Source: Methylomicrobium sp035916875
GTDB taxonomy: Bacteria; Pseudomonadota; Gammaproteobacteria; Methylococcales; Methylomonadaceae
Assembly (NCBI RefSeq): GCF_035916875.1
Contig: NZ_JAXUHN010000078.1
Coordinates: 1 to 23,592 of the forward strand
Length of the DNA stretch: 23,592 nucleotides
Direction: 5' to 3'
The notes beneath the pieces were generated by a model. That model made no database searches. It had not been told where the DNA came from and worked only from the letters and a program-made list of their open reading frames with translations. A program made the position numbers and the translations under genes. Of this stretch, positions 14,646 to 23,159 are shown piece by piece; positions within the stretch are counted from its first letter, which is position 1; each line of letters opens with the position of its first letter.

Positions 14646-15096
14646 TCGAAAATCTGTGCTAAATCAGACATCCGAATATTCTATAAAACGGTCGTTTTTA
14701 AGATACATCAATTGACAGGAGGCTATTGTCGCCTGACATTCGCAATTACTAATCAATGAGGATTTTTCGGACAGCTTGCAGACTCCATAAAACGAAGGAA
14801 CCCTTACGGTTACCCTTGCTGACACTGGGCTCTTCTGAAAGCAGACGTTCCGGAATGACTGTTTACATGCACCACGAATCGCTGCTGCCGACCCATTGTC
14901 GCCGTTCGATCGGTCCGAGTTTCAATGGCAGGTATTTAAAGTAAACCAGTCGCTAATCGCAACTGTTATAGGACAGCAGGCGGCCATAGCAGTCATTGAA
15001 TGTCGTTTTCTGATTCTTACGAATCACCGCTTATTCGAAATGCCCATGAATTGGCTGAAAATGCCTCATCGGTTTTCATCATGAAAGAGGGCAGAA
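14646..15096. other. Gene-less stretch between the island and the efflux operon
   Basis: No gene is recognised. The stretch holds a TTCTATAAAA segment at about 14680, also present at 13482-13491 on the other side of the recombinase. It also has scraps such as ACCCATTGTCGCCGTTCGA (about 14890) that look like decayed dispersed repeats. A plus-strand frame ending in VFIMKEGRITH overlaps the end of the permease gene and has no start. Confidence 0.35.
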
Positions 15097-16305
15097 TTAC
15101 TCATGCCGCAGCGCGACAATCGGATCCAACCACGCCGCGCGCCGGGCCGGCATGTAGCCAAAAACAATCCCGATTGCAGCCGAGAAGCCAAACGCTAACA
15201 AGTTGATGCTGGGATTAAACAGAAAAGGTATGTGCATCAACGAAGACAATGCAAGACAGGCCAAGAAGGCCAGCATGATGCCGATCAGACCACCCAGGCA
15301 GGACAGCATGACCGCTTCGATCAAGAATTGCAGCAATACCTCATTTTCCAGTGCACCGATGGCGAGGCGGATGCCAATCTCCCGCGTCCGCTCGGTCACC
15401 GATACCAGCATCACGTTCATGATGCCAATACCACCCACCAGCAAGCTGACCGCCGCCACCGCGCCAAGCAAGGCGGTCATGGTGCCGATGGTGCCGGACA
15501 GGGTTTCGGCGATTTGTTTGGTGTCCATGATATTGAAATTATCGGCCTCGTTGTCGGCCAGTTTGCGGCGTTCGCGTAGGATTAGGCGGATTTGTTGCAT
15601 GGTTTTGGACGCGTCGGTACCGTCTTTCAGCGAGACCAATAAGCTCGAAACATCCTGATTACCGGTCAGGCGGCGCTGCACAGTCGATAGCGGCATCAGC
15701 ACGGTATCGTCTTGGTCCATGCCCATCGCGCCCTGACCTTTGGCAGCCAGCAAGCCGACCACTTGGCAAACGAAGGTCTTGATGCGGACTTCGTCGCCCA
15801 AGGGATTGCGGTTACCAAACAATTCTATTTTAACCGTGGCGCCAATGATGCAAACGGCTTTGCCGGTGCGTTCCTCGTCGTCGAGAAACTCCCGGCCAGC
15901 GGCCAGCTTCCAGCTACCGGCGACCAGATAACCATTGGTCGTACCGTTGACCGTGGTGGACCAGTTGTTGTTGCCGGCTACCAGCGTAATCGCATGACCA
16001 ACCACCGGCACCACTTCACGCAAGCCGCCAATCTGGGTGAGTATCGCCTCGGCGTCGGCTTTCTTGAAATTGGGCGCACCCGCTGAATCGCGCCCTGGTC
16101 CCAACCGCTGGCCCGGCCGCGCCATCAACAGATTGCTACCGAGGCTGGAAATCTGGTCGGAGACCATACGCGTCGCTCCCTGGCCCAACGTGACCATCGT
16201 CACCACGGCAGCCACGCCGATGACAATGCCGAGTATCGTTAGGAAAGAGCGCATCAGATTGCGGCGAATCGCTCGTAACGCCAACAGAAGGGTATTCAGC
16301 CACAT
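15097..16305 (-). CDS. MacB-type ABC transporter permease
   Basis: A 402-residue inner-membrane protein with the MacB/FtsX layout. TM1 follows a short cytoplasmic start (FLTILGIVIGVAAVVTMVTLG, about residues 22-42). A large periplasmic MacB_PCD domain comes next (about 45-275). Three more TM helices follow, including the family motif NVMLVSVTERTREIGIRLAIGA at about 305-326, and the end is PARRAAWLDPIVALRHE. In E. coli MacB the ATPase is fused to the N-terminus; here it is a separate gene just upstream, overlapping by ten bases. With it, the adaptor and the outer-membrane factor, it should form a mechanotransmission-type tripartite pump moving substrates from periplasm to outside. Substrate unknown. 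Confidence 0.93.
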   Translation of the reverse strand: MWLNTLLLALRAIRRNLMRSFLTILGIVIGVAAVVTMVTLGQGATRMVSDQISSLGSNLLMARPGQRLGPGRDSAGAPNFKKADAEAILTQIGGLREVVPVVGHAITLVAGNNNWSTTVNGTTNGYLVAGSWKLAAGREFLDDEERTGKAVCIIGATVKIELFGNRNPLGDEVRIKTFVCQVVGLLAAKGQGAMGMDQDDTVLMPLSTVQRRLTGNQDVSSLLVSLKDGTDASKTMQQIRLILRERRKLADNEADNFNIMDTKQIAETLSGTIGTMTALLGAVAAVSLLVGGIGIMNVMLVSVTERTREIGIRLAIGALENEVLLQFLIEAVMLSCLGGLIGIMLAFLACLALSSLMHIPFLFNPSINLLAFGFSAAIGIVFGYMPARRAAWLDPIVALRHE

Positions 16306-17015
16306 GTAGCTTCTCCCGGGGTTTGATCTTCCGTCACCCGGCCATCGATAAAGTGCACGATGCGCTGGGCATAGGCCGCCATCTCCGGCTCATGGGTTAC
16401 CATCAGAATGGTGATGCCTTGTTCCCGATTTAATGTCACCAGCAACTCCATGATTTCGTGGCTACGCTGAGTATCCAAGTTGCCGGTTGGCTCGTCGGCC
16501 AGTAACACCAGTGGCTGGGTGACGATGGCGCGGGCAATGGCGACACGCTGTTGCTGGCCGCCGGACAGTTCGGTGGGTGTATGTGCTTCCCAGCCGGCTA
16601 GCCCGACACGGGCCAGCGCCGCCTTGGCGGCGTCATGCCGGGATAGAGCGCCTTCGCCGCGATAGAGTAATGGCAATTCGACATTTTCCAGCGCCGAGGT
16701 GCGAGGTAATAGGTTGAAACCCTGAAACACGAAGCCTAGGCAGTGGCGGCGCAGCAACGCGCGCTGGTTGCGATCGAGCCGCTCGACGTGAACGCCTTGG
16801 AATTGGTATGTACCGCTGCTGGGCATATCCAGGCAGCCGAGAATATTCATCGCTGTTGATTTACCGGAACCGCTAGGTCCCATCACGGCCACAAAGTCGC
16901 CGGCGGCGATGCGGAGGTCAATGCCGCGCAGTGCTTGAAACGCGGCCTGGCCCTCACCATACACTTTAGTAATGCCGGATAGCTGGATTAGCGGCGCAGC
17001 GTTGATTTCACTCAT
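16296..17015 (-). CDS. MacB/LolD-type ABC transporter ATPase
   Basis: A 239-residue cytoplasmic ATP-binding protein. Walker A is GPSGSGKST (about residues 46-54), the Q-loop is GFVFQGFNLLPR, the signature is LSGGQQQRVAIARA, Walker B plus D-loop is VLLADEPTGNLD, and the switch His is in MVTHEP. This is the full set for an active ATPase of the MacB/LolD/FtsE group. It drives the permease encoded next. The ATG overlaps the stop of the adaptor gene by four bases (ATGA), and its own end overlaps the permease start, so subunits are made in step. Confidence 0.95.
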   Translation of the reverse strand: MSEINAAPLIQLSGITKVYGEGQAAFQALRGIDLRIAAGDFVAVMGPSGSGKSTAMNILGCLDMPSSGTYQFQGVHVERLDRNQRALLRRHCLGFVFQGFNLLPRTSALENVELPLLYRGEGALSRHDAAKAALARVGLAGWEAHTPTELSGGQQQRVAIARAIVTQPLVLLADEPTGNLDTQRSHEIMELLVTLNREQGITILMVTHEPEMAAYAQRIVHFIDGRVTEDQTPGEATCG

Positions 17016-18298
17016 GGCTTGGCTTCCTGATAATCGGTGATAACCTCCATGCCCGTTTTCAAGTTCCCGGCGACAATTTCGGTTAAGCGGCCATTACTTT
17101 CGCCGATTTCGACCGGCACCGGTTGTGGCTGTTGATTGTCGTCGAGTACCCAAACCTGCGGTGAACCGGAAGCGGTCGAACCATTGCGTTTTTTCGGTTC
17201 GGCGGGCGGGCGCGGCAACAGACGGCTGACGAAACTTCTGTCCTGTGTGGGTTCCGCAGTCTCCGGTGGCGTGAAGCGCAAGCCCGCGTTCGGCACCAGT
17301 AATACGTGGTCGCGGCGGGCGGTGACGATGGTCGCGGTGGCGGTCATGCCCGGCCGCAGTGCCAGCTCGTCGTTACGCACCCCAAGCACGGTCTTATAGG
17401 TCACCACGTTATCGACGATGGTCGAACCCAGGCTGACGCGCTGGATCGTGGCCGGGAAGTCGTGCCCTGGCCAGGCCGAAACCGTAAACGTCGCGGACTG
17501 GCCGACCTTTACCTTGCCGACATCGGCCTCGTCCACCTTGACCTGTAACTCCATATTCGTCAGGTCTTCCGCCAGCGTGAACAACACCGGAATGGTCATG
17601 GCGGAAACCACGGTTTGGCCCGATTCGATTTTGCGCGACAACACCACGCCATCGACCGGCGAGCGTATCGTGCCCTTAGCCAGATTGGTTTCGTCGGTTT
17701 TCAATGCCGCCTGGGCCTGCTCGACAGCAGCCCGGGCGCTGGCTTCGTTGGCGACGGCGCGTTGCAGCGTGGCTTCCGCTTTCTCCAGCTCGGTTTGGGC
17801 GGGCACTTTGCCGGCGGAAATTTCTGCGACTTGGCGCATCCGCGAGAGCGACGCCTTCGATTCTGCCACCGTGGCGCGAGCTTGCGCCACCGACGCCTGT
17901 GCCGAGGCGAGTTCGGCTTTGGAGCGGGTCACGGCATCACTTAACTTGGTCAGATCGAGCTGAGCCAGCAACTGGCCCTTTTTTACATGATCGTTTTCCT
18001 GCACCAGTACCCGGGCCACGGCGCCGGACATTTCACTGCCGACATCCACCGACGTGGTCGGCTCCAAGGTGCCGCTGGCCGACACCGTCACCACCAGGTC
18101 ACCGGTTGTCGCCGTTTCGGTCAGGAACTGCAGAGCGTTTTGTTTGCCGCCGTGGGCGAACAGCGGGAATAAAACCAGCAGGCCAACAATGGCCGCAGTA
18201 ATCAATAGCCAACGACGCTGACGATGGGCTGATTTATCGGCATTGGCGTTAAGGATAGCTTGCAAGGCATCCCTCGAATTTTCAGGTGGTTGATTCAT
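17012..18298 (-). CDS. MacA-like periplasmic adaptor (HlyD/RND-MFP family)
   Basis: A 428-residue membrane-fusion protein. One N-terminal TM anchor lies at about residues 30-48 (WLLITAAIVGLLVLFPLF). A biotinyl-lipoyl half follows (VSASGTLEPTTSVDVGSEMSG), then a long alpha-helical hairpin (about 110-200, Ala/Glu/Gln-rich), the second lipoyl half (IRSPVDGVVLSRKIESGQTV), and the beta-barrel and membrane-proximal domains. It bridges the inner-membrane transporter and the outer-membrane channel. The frame is open 19 codons further upstream, but the ATG at 18298 is used because it abuts the upstream stop (TGATG) and follows GGAG. A Pro/Arg-rich insertion near residues 355-385 is unusual. Confidence 0.93.
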   Translation of the reverse strand: MNQPPENSRDALQAILNANADKSAHRQRRWLLITAAIVGLLVLFPLFAHGGKQNALQFLTETATTGDLVVTVSASGTLEPTTSVDVGSEMSGAVARVLVQENDHVKKGQLLAQLDLTKLSDAVTRSKAELASAQASVAQARATVAESKASLSRMRQVAEISAGKVPAQTELEKAEATLQRAVANEASARAAVEQAQAALKTDETNLAKGTIRSPVDGVVLSRKIESGQTVVSAMTIPVLFTLAEDLTNMELQVKVDEADVGKVKVGQSATFTVSAWPGHDFPATIQRVSLGSTIVDNVVTYKTVLGVRNDELALRPGMTATATIVTARRDHVLLVPNAGLRFTPPETAEPTQDRSFVSRLLPRPPAEPKKRNGSTASGSPQVWVLDDNQQPQPVPVEIGESNGRLTEIVAGNLKTGMEVITDYQEAKP

Positions 18299-19818
18299 CA
18301 GGAGCTGCTCCGTTGCGAGATAGACTGAGTCGGTGTTGTCGGTGCCTCTTGCCAATCGCCGCCCAAGGCTTTGTAAAGGCTGATCAGACTGGTCCTAAGC
18401 CCGGCCTCGGCTGTGGCCAGACTGTCTTCGGTGCTCAAGCGGGTACGTTCGCTGTCTAGTACGCTCTGAAAATCGGCCAGGCCGGATTGATAGAGTTGGC
18501 GGGCGAGTTGTGCGGCGCTGCGGGCAGAATCGGCGGCGGCGCGGCGCGCTTGGACTCGCTCATGGCCGGCGGCGTAGGATTTCAGCGCGTTTTCGACTTC
18601 TTCCAGTGCGGTCAATACACTGTTCTGATAACTCACCAGCGCCTGTTCGTGCACCGCGCTTTGAATATCCACCGCCGCCCGCAACCGGCCAGCGTCGAAC
18701 AAGGTGGTTCCCAAACTGGCCCCAATGCTCTGAATGACGGTGCTCATCCCCGACGAAGCAAAGGTATACCAGTTCAGCGAGGCGTTCAGATTAAGACTGG
18801 GAAAACGCTTCGCCAGCTTCTGCCCGACTCGCGCGGTTTCAGCGGCCAAGGTGCGTTCGGCCGCGATCAGGTCCGGGCGCTGGCGTAACACATCGGTGGG
18901 AATGCCAGCGGCCAGGCTTGATGGCAAATTGGGCAATCCTTTGGTCTCGGCGAGTTGTTGACGTAAGCTACCAGGATTGCGGCCAAGCAATACGGCCAGC
19001 CGGTTTTCCGCCGCCCTCAAGCCCACTTCCAGATCGGGAATGCCGGCGCGGGTCTGTTCGCGGCTAGTCTTGGCTTGTTCGACATCGCTGGCATTCGCCA
19101 AGCCGGCCTGAAAACGCCATTCGGTAATTTGCGCGGTTTCGCTTTGACTGGCCAGGTTGTCCTTCGCTATGGACAAGCGGCGCTGATAGGAACGAAGCTC
19201 GACGTAGTTCCTTGCCACCTCGGCGACCAGCGAAACGCGATCGTTGTGCAGTTTGGCTTCGATCGCTGCCTCGTCCGCAGTCGCGGCTTCAATACCGCGC
19301 CGAATACCGCCGAAGATGTCGATTTCCCAACTAGCGTCGAGACCGAGGCTGTAAGTGGCACCATTGACCGTGGAGCCGACACCACCGGAGCCGATGCCGG
19401 CACCAATATTGGTGCCCGTAGCCTGCGTGCCGGTACCTGAGCTGTCAACTTCCCGCTGATTGGCGTTGCCCGACGCCTTCAGCGTCGGATAGAGTTCAGC
19501 CTCGGCCTGGTCCCGAGTAGCGCGTGTTTGCTGTAAACGAGCCTTGGCGCTGCGTAGATCGAGATTGGCGGCCAGGGCCTCATCGATCAATCGATCCAGT
19601 TGCGCATCACCCAATTGTTGCCACCACTGCGCCAGGCTTCGATCCCTATCGCTTGTAGTTTGCTGGCTATGGGGTGGCATTGCGTCGGACCAGTTGGCGG
19701 GCAAAACCAACTCAGGCTTTTGGTAATCCGGCCCCACTTTGGGAAAAAGCTGAGTGCAACCACAAAGCACCGCCACGGCCAGTAGGAGCAAACCGGAACG
19801 AGGCATTGATTTATTCAT
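18298..19818 (-). CDS. NodT-type outer-membrane efflux lipoprotein (TolC superfamily)
   Basis: A 506-residue outer-membrane channel component. The N-terminus is a lipoprotein signal with a lipobox ending in LCGC (Cys at about 21), followed by the usual KVGPDYQKPE start of the family. Two internal repeats of long coiled-coil helices follow, with the family phrases LAQWWQQLGDAQLDRLIDEAL, EIDIFGGIRRGIEAA, LPSSLAAGIPTDVLRQRPDLIAAER and LFDAGRLRAAVDIQ. Two such repeats per chain build the trimeric beta-barrel and periplasmic tunnel. The stop overlaps the adaptor's ATG by one base. The gene starts 48 bases after the Spy-like gene ends, on the same strand. Confidence 0.95.
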   Translation of the reverse strand: MNKSMPRSGLLLLAVAVLCGCTQLFPKVGPDYQKPELVLPANWSDAMPPHSQQTTSDRDRSLAQWWQQLGDAQLDRLIDEALAANLDLRSAKARLQQTRATRDQAEAELYPTLKASGNANQREVDSSGTGTQATGTNIGAGIGSGGVGSTVNGATYSLGLDASWEIDIFGGIRRGIEAATADEAAIEAKLHNDRVSLVAEVARNYVELRSYQRRLSIAKDNLASQSETAQITEWRFQAGLANASDVEQAKTSREQTRAGIPDLEVGLRAAENRLAVLLGRNPGSLRQQLAETKGLPNLPSSLAAGIPTDVLRQRPDLIAAERTLAAETARVGQKLAKRFPSLNLNASLNWYTFASSGMSTVIQSIGASLGTTLFDAGRLRAAVDIQSAVHEQALVSYQNSVLTALEEVENALKSYAAGHERVQARRAAADSARSAAQLARQLYQSGLADFQSVLDSERTRLSTEDSLATAEAGLRTSLISLYKALGGDWQEAPTTPTQSISQRSSS

Positions 19819-19866
19819 AAAGGGTTATTTCCAAAATTCATTTTTGACACGTAGTCAGGCACGTCT

Positions 19867-20352
19867 TTAATGCCTAGGGAAATGTCCTTTGAAATTCGCC
19901 ATGTGTTCCTTGGCCTGTTGCTGCTGTTCGGGAGTCAGCACAGTAAAGATGGCGTGATCGAGCCGAGCGTGGAGGACTGCCAGTTCTGCCATGATAGGTA
20001 TGGAAACGTCGGCAAGGGCCTTGGCCTTATCCTCGCTGTAGTCTGAGGAAAAAGCCAGTTTACGCAATTCATTCTGCGCTTTCCGGCCCGCTTCGGCCTT
20101 GTCGCGCAGGGACGCGCCCTGGGTTTTCAAGATCTCGGCGATTCTGGCCCGTTGGGAGTTGCTCAGATCCAGGTCATGCACGTAAGGCGGCAGCCGGTCA
20201 CTGGCGAACGGTAAGGCGTTACCCTCCTGAAACGGTGGTCCGCCGGCACCTGCATGGGGAAAATCCATCGAAGGGGCTGCCTGGGTAATCAGAGGGAGGA
20301 CCAACAAAAGACTGGAGCAAAGGGTACGTACTGTGGGGATTCGGCTATTCAT
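19867..20352 (-). CDS. Spy/CpxP-family periplasmic protein
   Basis: A 161-residue protein with a Sec signal peptide (VRTLCSSLLLVLPLITQAAPS, cleavage at about residue 26). The mature helical part has two LTxxQ-like elements (LDLSNSQRARIAEIL and LTPEQQQQAKEHM). These are the hallmark of Spy/CpxP/ZraP proteins, periplasmic chaperones that bind unfolded protein or restrain a CpxA-type kinase. The start at 20352 is fixed by AGGAG six bases upstream; a longer frame to 20412 lacks any signal. It heads the minus-strand efflux operon and lies next to a CpxR box. It could serve as stress chaperone, as kinase inhibitor, or both. Confidence 0.85.
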   Translation of the reverse strand: MNSRIPTVRTLCSSLLLVLPLITQAAPSMDFPHAGAGGPPFQEGNALPFASDRLPPYVHDLDLSNSQRARIAEILKTQGASLRDKAEAGRKAQNELRKLAFSSDYSEDKAKALADVSIPIMAELAVLHARLDHAIFTVLTPEQQQQAKEHMANFKGHFPRH

Positions 20353-20437
20353 GATGCACTCCTGGTAAAGAAACCAATTGGATGAGTTATGGAGGGCTTC
20401 AGCGCACTCCATGGCCCATAGTGTGACGAATGTTCCC

Positions 20438-20473
20438 GTAAATGAGGGTTAAGGATATGTAAAGTTAGGTAAA
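20438..20473. promoter_or_regulatory. Tandem CpxR boxes between the two divergent operons
   Basis: GTAAA (20438), GTTAA (20448), GTAAA (20459) and GTAAA (20469) are spaced 10, 11 and 10 bases apart. The last two form the textbook CpxR site GTAAA-N5-GTAAA (20459-20473); the first pair is a one-mismatch copy. The site lies 86-121 bases upstream of the Spy-like ATG and about 230 bases before the response regulator. It would let the regulator activate the Spy-efflux operon and possibly itself. The site is seen directly; its binding protein is inferred. Confidence 0.7.
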
Positions 20474-20700
20474 AAATAATGAAATAGGCTGTACTGACGA
20501 CGAGGCTTCGCTATTATCTGAAGCGTACATTTCGGAATCCGAAACGATGATCTTAAATTCCTCACTTATGTTGAGCCTGAAAAAATCTAATCTCTCATCC
20601 CCGGCCGTCCTCCTTTTGAAAGAAAGGTCAGAGATGAGGACAAAGGCGCTAGGCGATTGGGATTTCGTCCAATTTTTCCCGTTTAAAAGAGGCATTTAAG
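20474..20700 (+). other. Long leader of the two-component operon
   Basis: The 227 bases before the response regulator contain no gene. A short stem is possible (CTCATC near 20596 with GATGAG near 20633) next to CCTTT/AAAGG. The ribosome binding site is AGAGG about nine bases before the ATG. The promoter could not be placed with confidence. Confidence 0.4.
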
Positions 20701-21378
20701 ATGAACGTTCTCTTGGTGGACGATGATGCCGAACTCGCCGAGATGCTCGCGGAGTATTTGCGGCGGGACGGTTTCGACGTCCTGGCGGTATACGATGGTG
20801 CGACCGGCGTGGCGGAGGCCCTGTCTGGCCGACATACCATCGTCGTACTGGACATCATGATGCCGGGCATGAGCGGCATTGAAGCACTAAGCCGCATCCG
20901 TTTGCACAGCCGAATTCCGGTCCTGATGCTCACCGCCAAGGGCGACGACCTGGACCGCATCCTCGGCCTTGAGTTGGGCGCTGACGACTATGTGCCCAAA
21001 CCCTGTATGCCGAGGGAGCTGGCCGCTCGTATCCGCGCCATCCTTCGTCGCGCGCAGACATCCGCGGAGACATCCGAAACAGTCTCTATCGGTTTTCTGA
21101 TGATGCACCCACAGAAGCGCAATGCGACATGGAGGGGGCAACCGCTCGAATTGACCAGTACCGAGTTCAATCTGCTCGAAATTCTGGCCCGTAATGCCGG
21201 CCGGGTGGTCGGCAAGGACGAATTGTCCGAAATGGGTCTAGGACGGCCTCTAGCCCGTTTCGACCGCAGCATCGACGTGCACATTAGCAGCATCCGTCAG
21301 AAGCTCGGCGCCCGTCCAGACGGCGAATCCTATATCCAGACGGTGCGGGGAAGAGGCTATGTTTTCGTTAAGGATTAA
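20701..21378 (+). CDS. CpxR-like response regulator (OmpR/PhoB family)
   Basis: A 225-residue transcription factor. The receiver domain (1-115) has the acidic pocket DDD at 7-9, the phospho-acceptor Asp51 in VVLDIMMPG, the Thr in LMLTAKGDD and the Lys in YVPKPC. The winged-helix DNA-binding domain (about 130-225) shows LELTSTEFNLLEILARNAGRVV, SIDVHISSIRQKLG and the end TVRGRGYVFVKD, as in OmpR/CpxR. The KPC in place of the usual KPF is a small deviation shared with CpxR-type proteins. It is encoded with its kinase, divergent from the Spy-efflux operon, and CpxR boxes lie between them. It most likely activates that operon. Confidence 0.92.
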   Translation: MNVLLVDDDAELAEMLAEYLRRDGFDVLAVYDGATGVAEALSGRHTIVVLDIMMPGMSGIEALSRIRLHSRIPVLMLTAKGDDLDRILGLELGADDYVPKPCMPRELAARIRAILRRAQTSAETSETVSIGFLMMHPQKRNATWRGQPLELTSTEFNLLEILARNAGRVVGKDELSEMGLGRPLARFDRSIDVHISSIRQKLGARPDGESYIQTVRGRGYVFVKD

Positions 21379-22759
21379 GCCGGTGGGACGACTGTTCTGG
21401 AAGCTATTCTTCGCCCTATGGCTGTCCCAACTTACGGCTGTAATTGGAGTCGGGACGGTGTTCTGGATGCACCGGCATAGCGATGGGGAGAAAATGCCGA
21501 GCGTCGCTGCTGTAGAGAGATCAGTCGTGCCCGAGATCGCTGCCGCGGCGGCCGTATTGCGGTCCGGCGGCGTTGCCGCCTTAAACCAATTCGAGGTGGA
21601 AGCGAAGCGCGAATCGCTCCCCGCCGTCTATGCGGTCGATGAGAGAGGTCAGGATATCCTTGGGCGCTCGCTGCCATCGGGGGCGTGGGAACAGGCCCAG
21701 CAGTGGGTTCGGGAAGGCAACTTTTCGCAGCAAGTGCGGACGGTGCAGATGGAGGACGGGCACCGTTATGTGCTGTTCATAACCGCCCTCGATCGGCGCT
21801 TTGGCGCGAAACCGCTGCCCTTTCCTGGGGGCAGGTCTCCACCTTATGCCCCCTTGCTGCCGGTTATGCCGGTGATAATGGGCCTTCTTACCAGCTTGCT
21901 GTTCAGCGCCGGGCTGGCTTGGTATCTTTCCAAGCCGATCCGTCATCTGGGAGCGGCCTTCAAGGCCATGGCCAGTGGCCAACTGGATACCCGGGTGGAA
22001 CCGGCCATAGGTCGGCGCCGTGACGAACTGGCTGACCTCGGGCGAGAGTTTGATCACATGGCCCAGCGAATCGGTACCCTAGTGGTTGCGCAGCGGCGCC
22101 TTCTGCACGACGTGTCTCATGAACTGCGCTCCCCTTTGGCCCGCCTGCATGCGGCCGTCGGCTTGGCCCGGCAGCAGCCGGATAAGACCGACGCCAGCCT
22201 CGACCGCATCGAGCGCGAGGCGGGACGCCTTGACGAATTGGTGGGTGAAGTGCTAACCCTTTCCCGGCTAGAGGCTGGCGTAGCGGGCATCGCAGCAGAA
22301 GAAGTTGATCTCGGCGAACTGCTTGAATCCATTCTCGAGGATGCCCGATTCGAGGCCGCAGCCAAGAATGTTGTCGTCGAATACGCCGGAATCACGGAGA
22401 TTCGAATCCAAGGCCACGCTGAATTGATCCTGAGAGCTATCGAAAACATTCTCCGCAACGCGGTCAAGTATACCCCGCCGGGCAAGAGCGTGCGTGTCGA
22501 AACCCATTTCACCTCGGATGGGCAGCGCGTACATCTTATGATTCTCGATCAGGGATCCGGGGTTTCCGAAACGCAATTGGCGTCGATCTTCAAACCGTTT
22601 TTCCGTGGCGGCGCTGATAACCAGACCGGCTTCGGTCTCGGCCTGGCGATCGCCCGTCGGGCCGTGGAAGCCCATGGCGGTTCAATTATTGCGAAGAACC
22701 GGCCAGAAGGTGGCCTTCGAATTGAAATGGTCTTGCCCGTTGAACAAGCTTTAGAGTAA
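21359..22759 (+). CDS. CpxA-like sensor histidine kinase
   Basis: A 466-residue inner-membrane kinase. TM1 lies at about residues 14-36, a periplasmic sensor domain at about 37-165 and TM2 at about 166-190. HAMP covers 190-243 (SKPIRHLGAAFKAMASGQLD). The HisKA phospho-acceptor is His254 in LLHDVSHELRSPLARL. The HATPase domain has an N box ENILRNAVKYT, G1 DQGSGV, F box IFKPFFRG and G2 GFGLGLAIARR. All catalytic elements are intact. The ATG at 21359 lies inside the end of the regulator gene (20-base overlap) after AGAGG. A GTG at 21383 would shorten it by eight residues. The periplasmic part probably senses envelope stress, perhaps with the Spy-like protein. Confidence 0.92.
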   Translation: MFSLRIKPVGRLFWKLFFALWLSQLTAVIGVGTVFWMHRHSDGEKMPSVAAVERSVVPEIAAAAAVLRSGGVAALNQFEVEAKRESLPAVYAVDERGQDILGRSLPSGAWEQAQQWVREGNFSQQVRTVQMEDGHRYVLFITALDRRFGAKPLPFPGGRSPPYAPLLPVMPVIMGLLTSLLFSAGLAWYLSKPIRHLGAAFKAMASGQLDTRVEPAIGRRRDELADLGREFDHMAQRIGTLVVAQRRLLHDVSHELRSPLARLHAAVGLARQQPDKTDASLDRIEREAGRLDELVGEVLTLSRLEAGVAGIAAEEVDLGELLESILEDARFEAAAKNVVVEYAGITEIRIQGHAELILRAIENILRNAVKYTPPGKSVRVETHFTSDGQRVHLMILDQGSGVSETQLASIFKPFFRGGADNQTGFGLGLAIARRAVEAHGGSIIAKNRPEGGLRIEMVLPVEQALE

Positions 22760-23068
22760 CAAACAGCCATTAGAGGTCTTCTAAGAGCGTCGTCCGCAAC
22801 CCCTTCAGGATGTCTACCTGAATTTCCTGCACGCCGAAAGCGTTCGCTTCATGGTTGAATGTCGCCATTCAAAAGTTGGGTTGGCTGATGCATTGAGACA
22901 CGAAATGCACAACAGACAGAGGGTAAAGCCAACGTTCGTGAATGACTGGTGTCCGAAATGGGCCGGCTTACGGCTTAGGGTGAGTTGCATGCGTAGGCTG
23001 TTCGTCAGGTTTCAGAATGAAACGGTCATTCGAACGGCAGCCCTGCAGAACAACCCACCGGCAGCTTA
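22760..23068. other. Decayed repeat-rich intergenic stretch
   Basis: No gene is recognised. A plus-strand open frame at 22851-23132 has no ribosome binding site and runs through short GAATG/CATTC-containing elements and the palindrome that follows, so it is unlikely to be coding. A small TTAGA/TCTAA inverted repeat lies just after the kinase stop (22771-22785), without a U-tract. Confidence 0.4.
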
Positions 23069-23100
23069 TGGCCGTTATGCAAAGCTTTGCATAACGGCCA
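23069..23100. repeat. 32-bp perfect palindrome
   Basis: From TGGCCGTTATGC to GCATAACGGCCA the sequence is its own reverse complement, centred on AAGCTT between 23084 and 23085, with no loop. The arms contain GTTATGC and GCATAAC, which resemble the recombinase half-sites of some integron attC sites. It lies beside an integron-integrase remnant. A protein binding site, a cruciform or two abutting repeat copies are alternatives. Confidence 0.7.
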
Positions 23101-23159
23101 ATTTCAGCCATAAAACACTCATTGACCACTGACTGTAAACTGGCGTATGCCGCCGATGA

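Noticed and set aside
15000..15206. Plus-strand frame ending VFIMKEGRITH, like the end of an ABC ATPase
   Set aside because: Overlaps the 3' end of the permease gene on the other strand, has no Walker or signature motifs and no upstream gene.
22851..23132. 93-codon plus-strand frame
   Set aside because: No ribosome binding site; it crosses the palindrome and decayed repeat scraps; product without motif.
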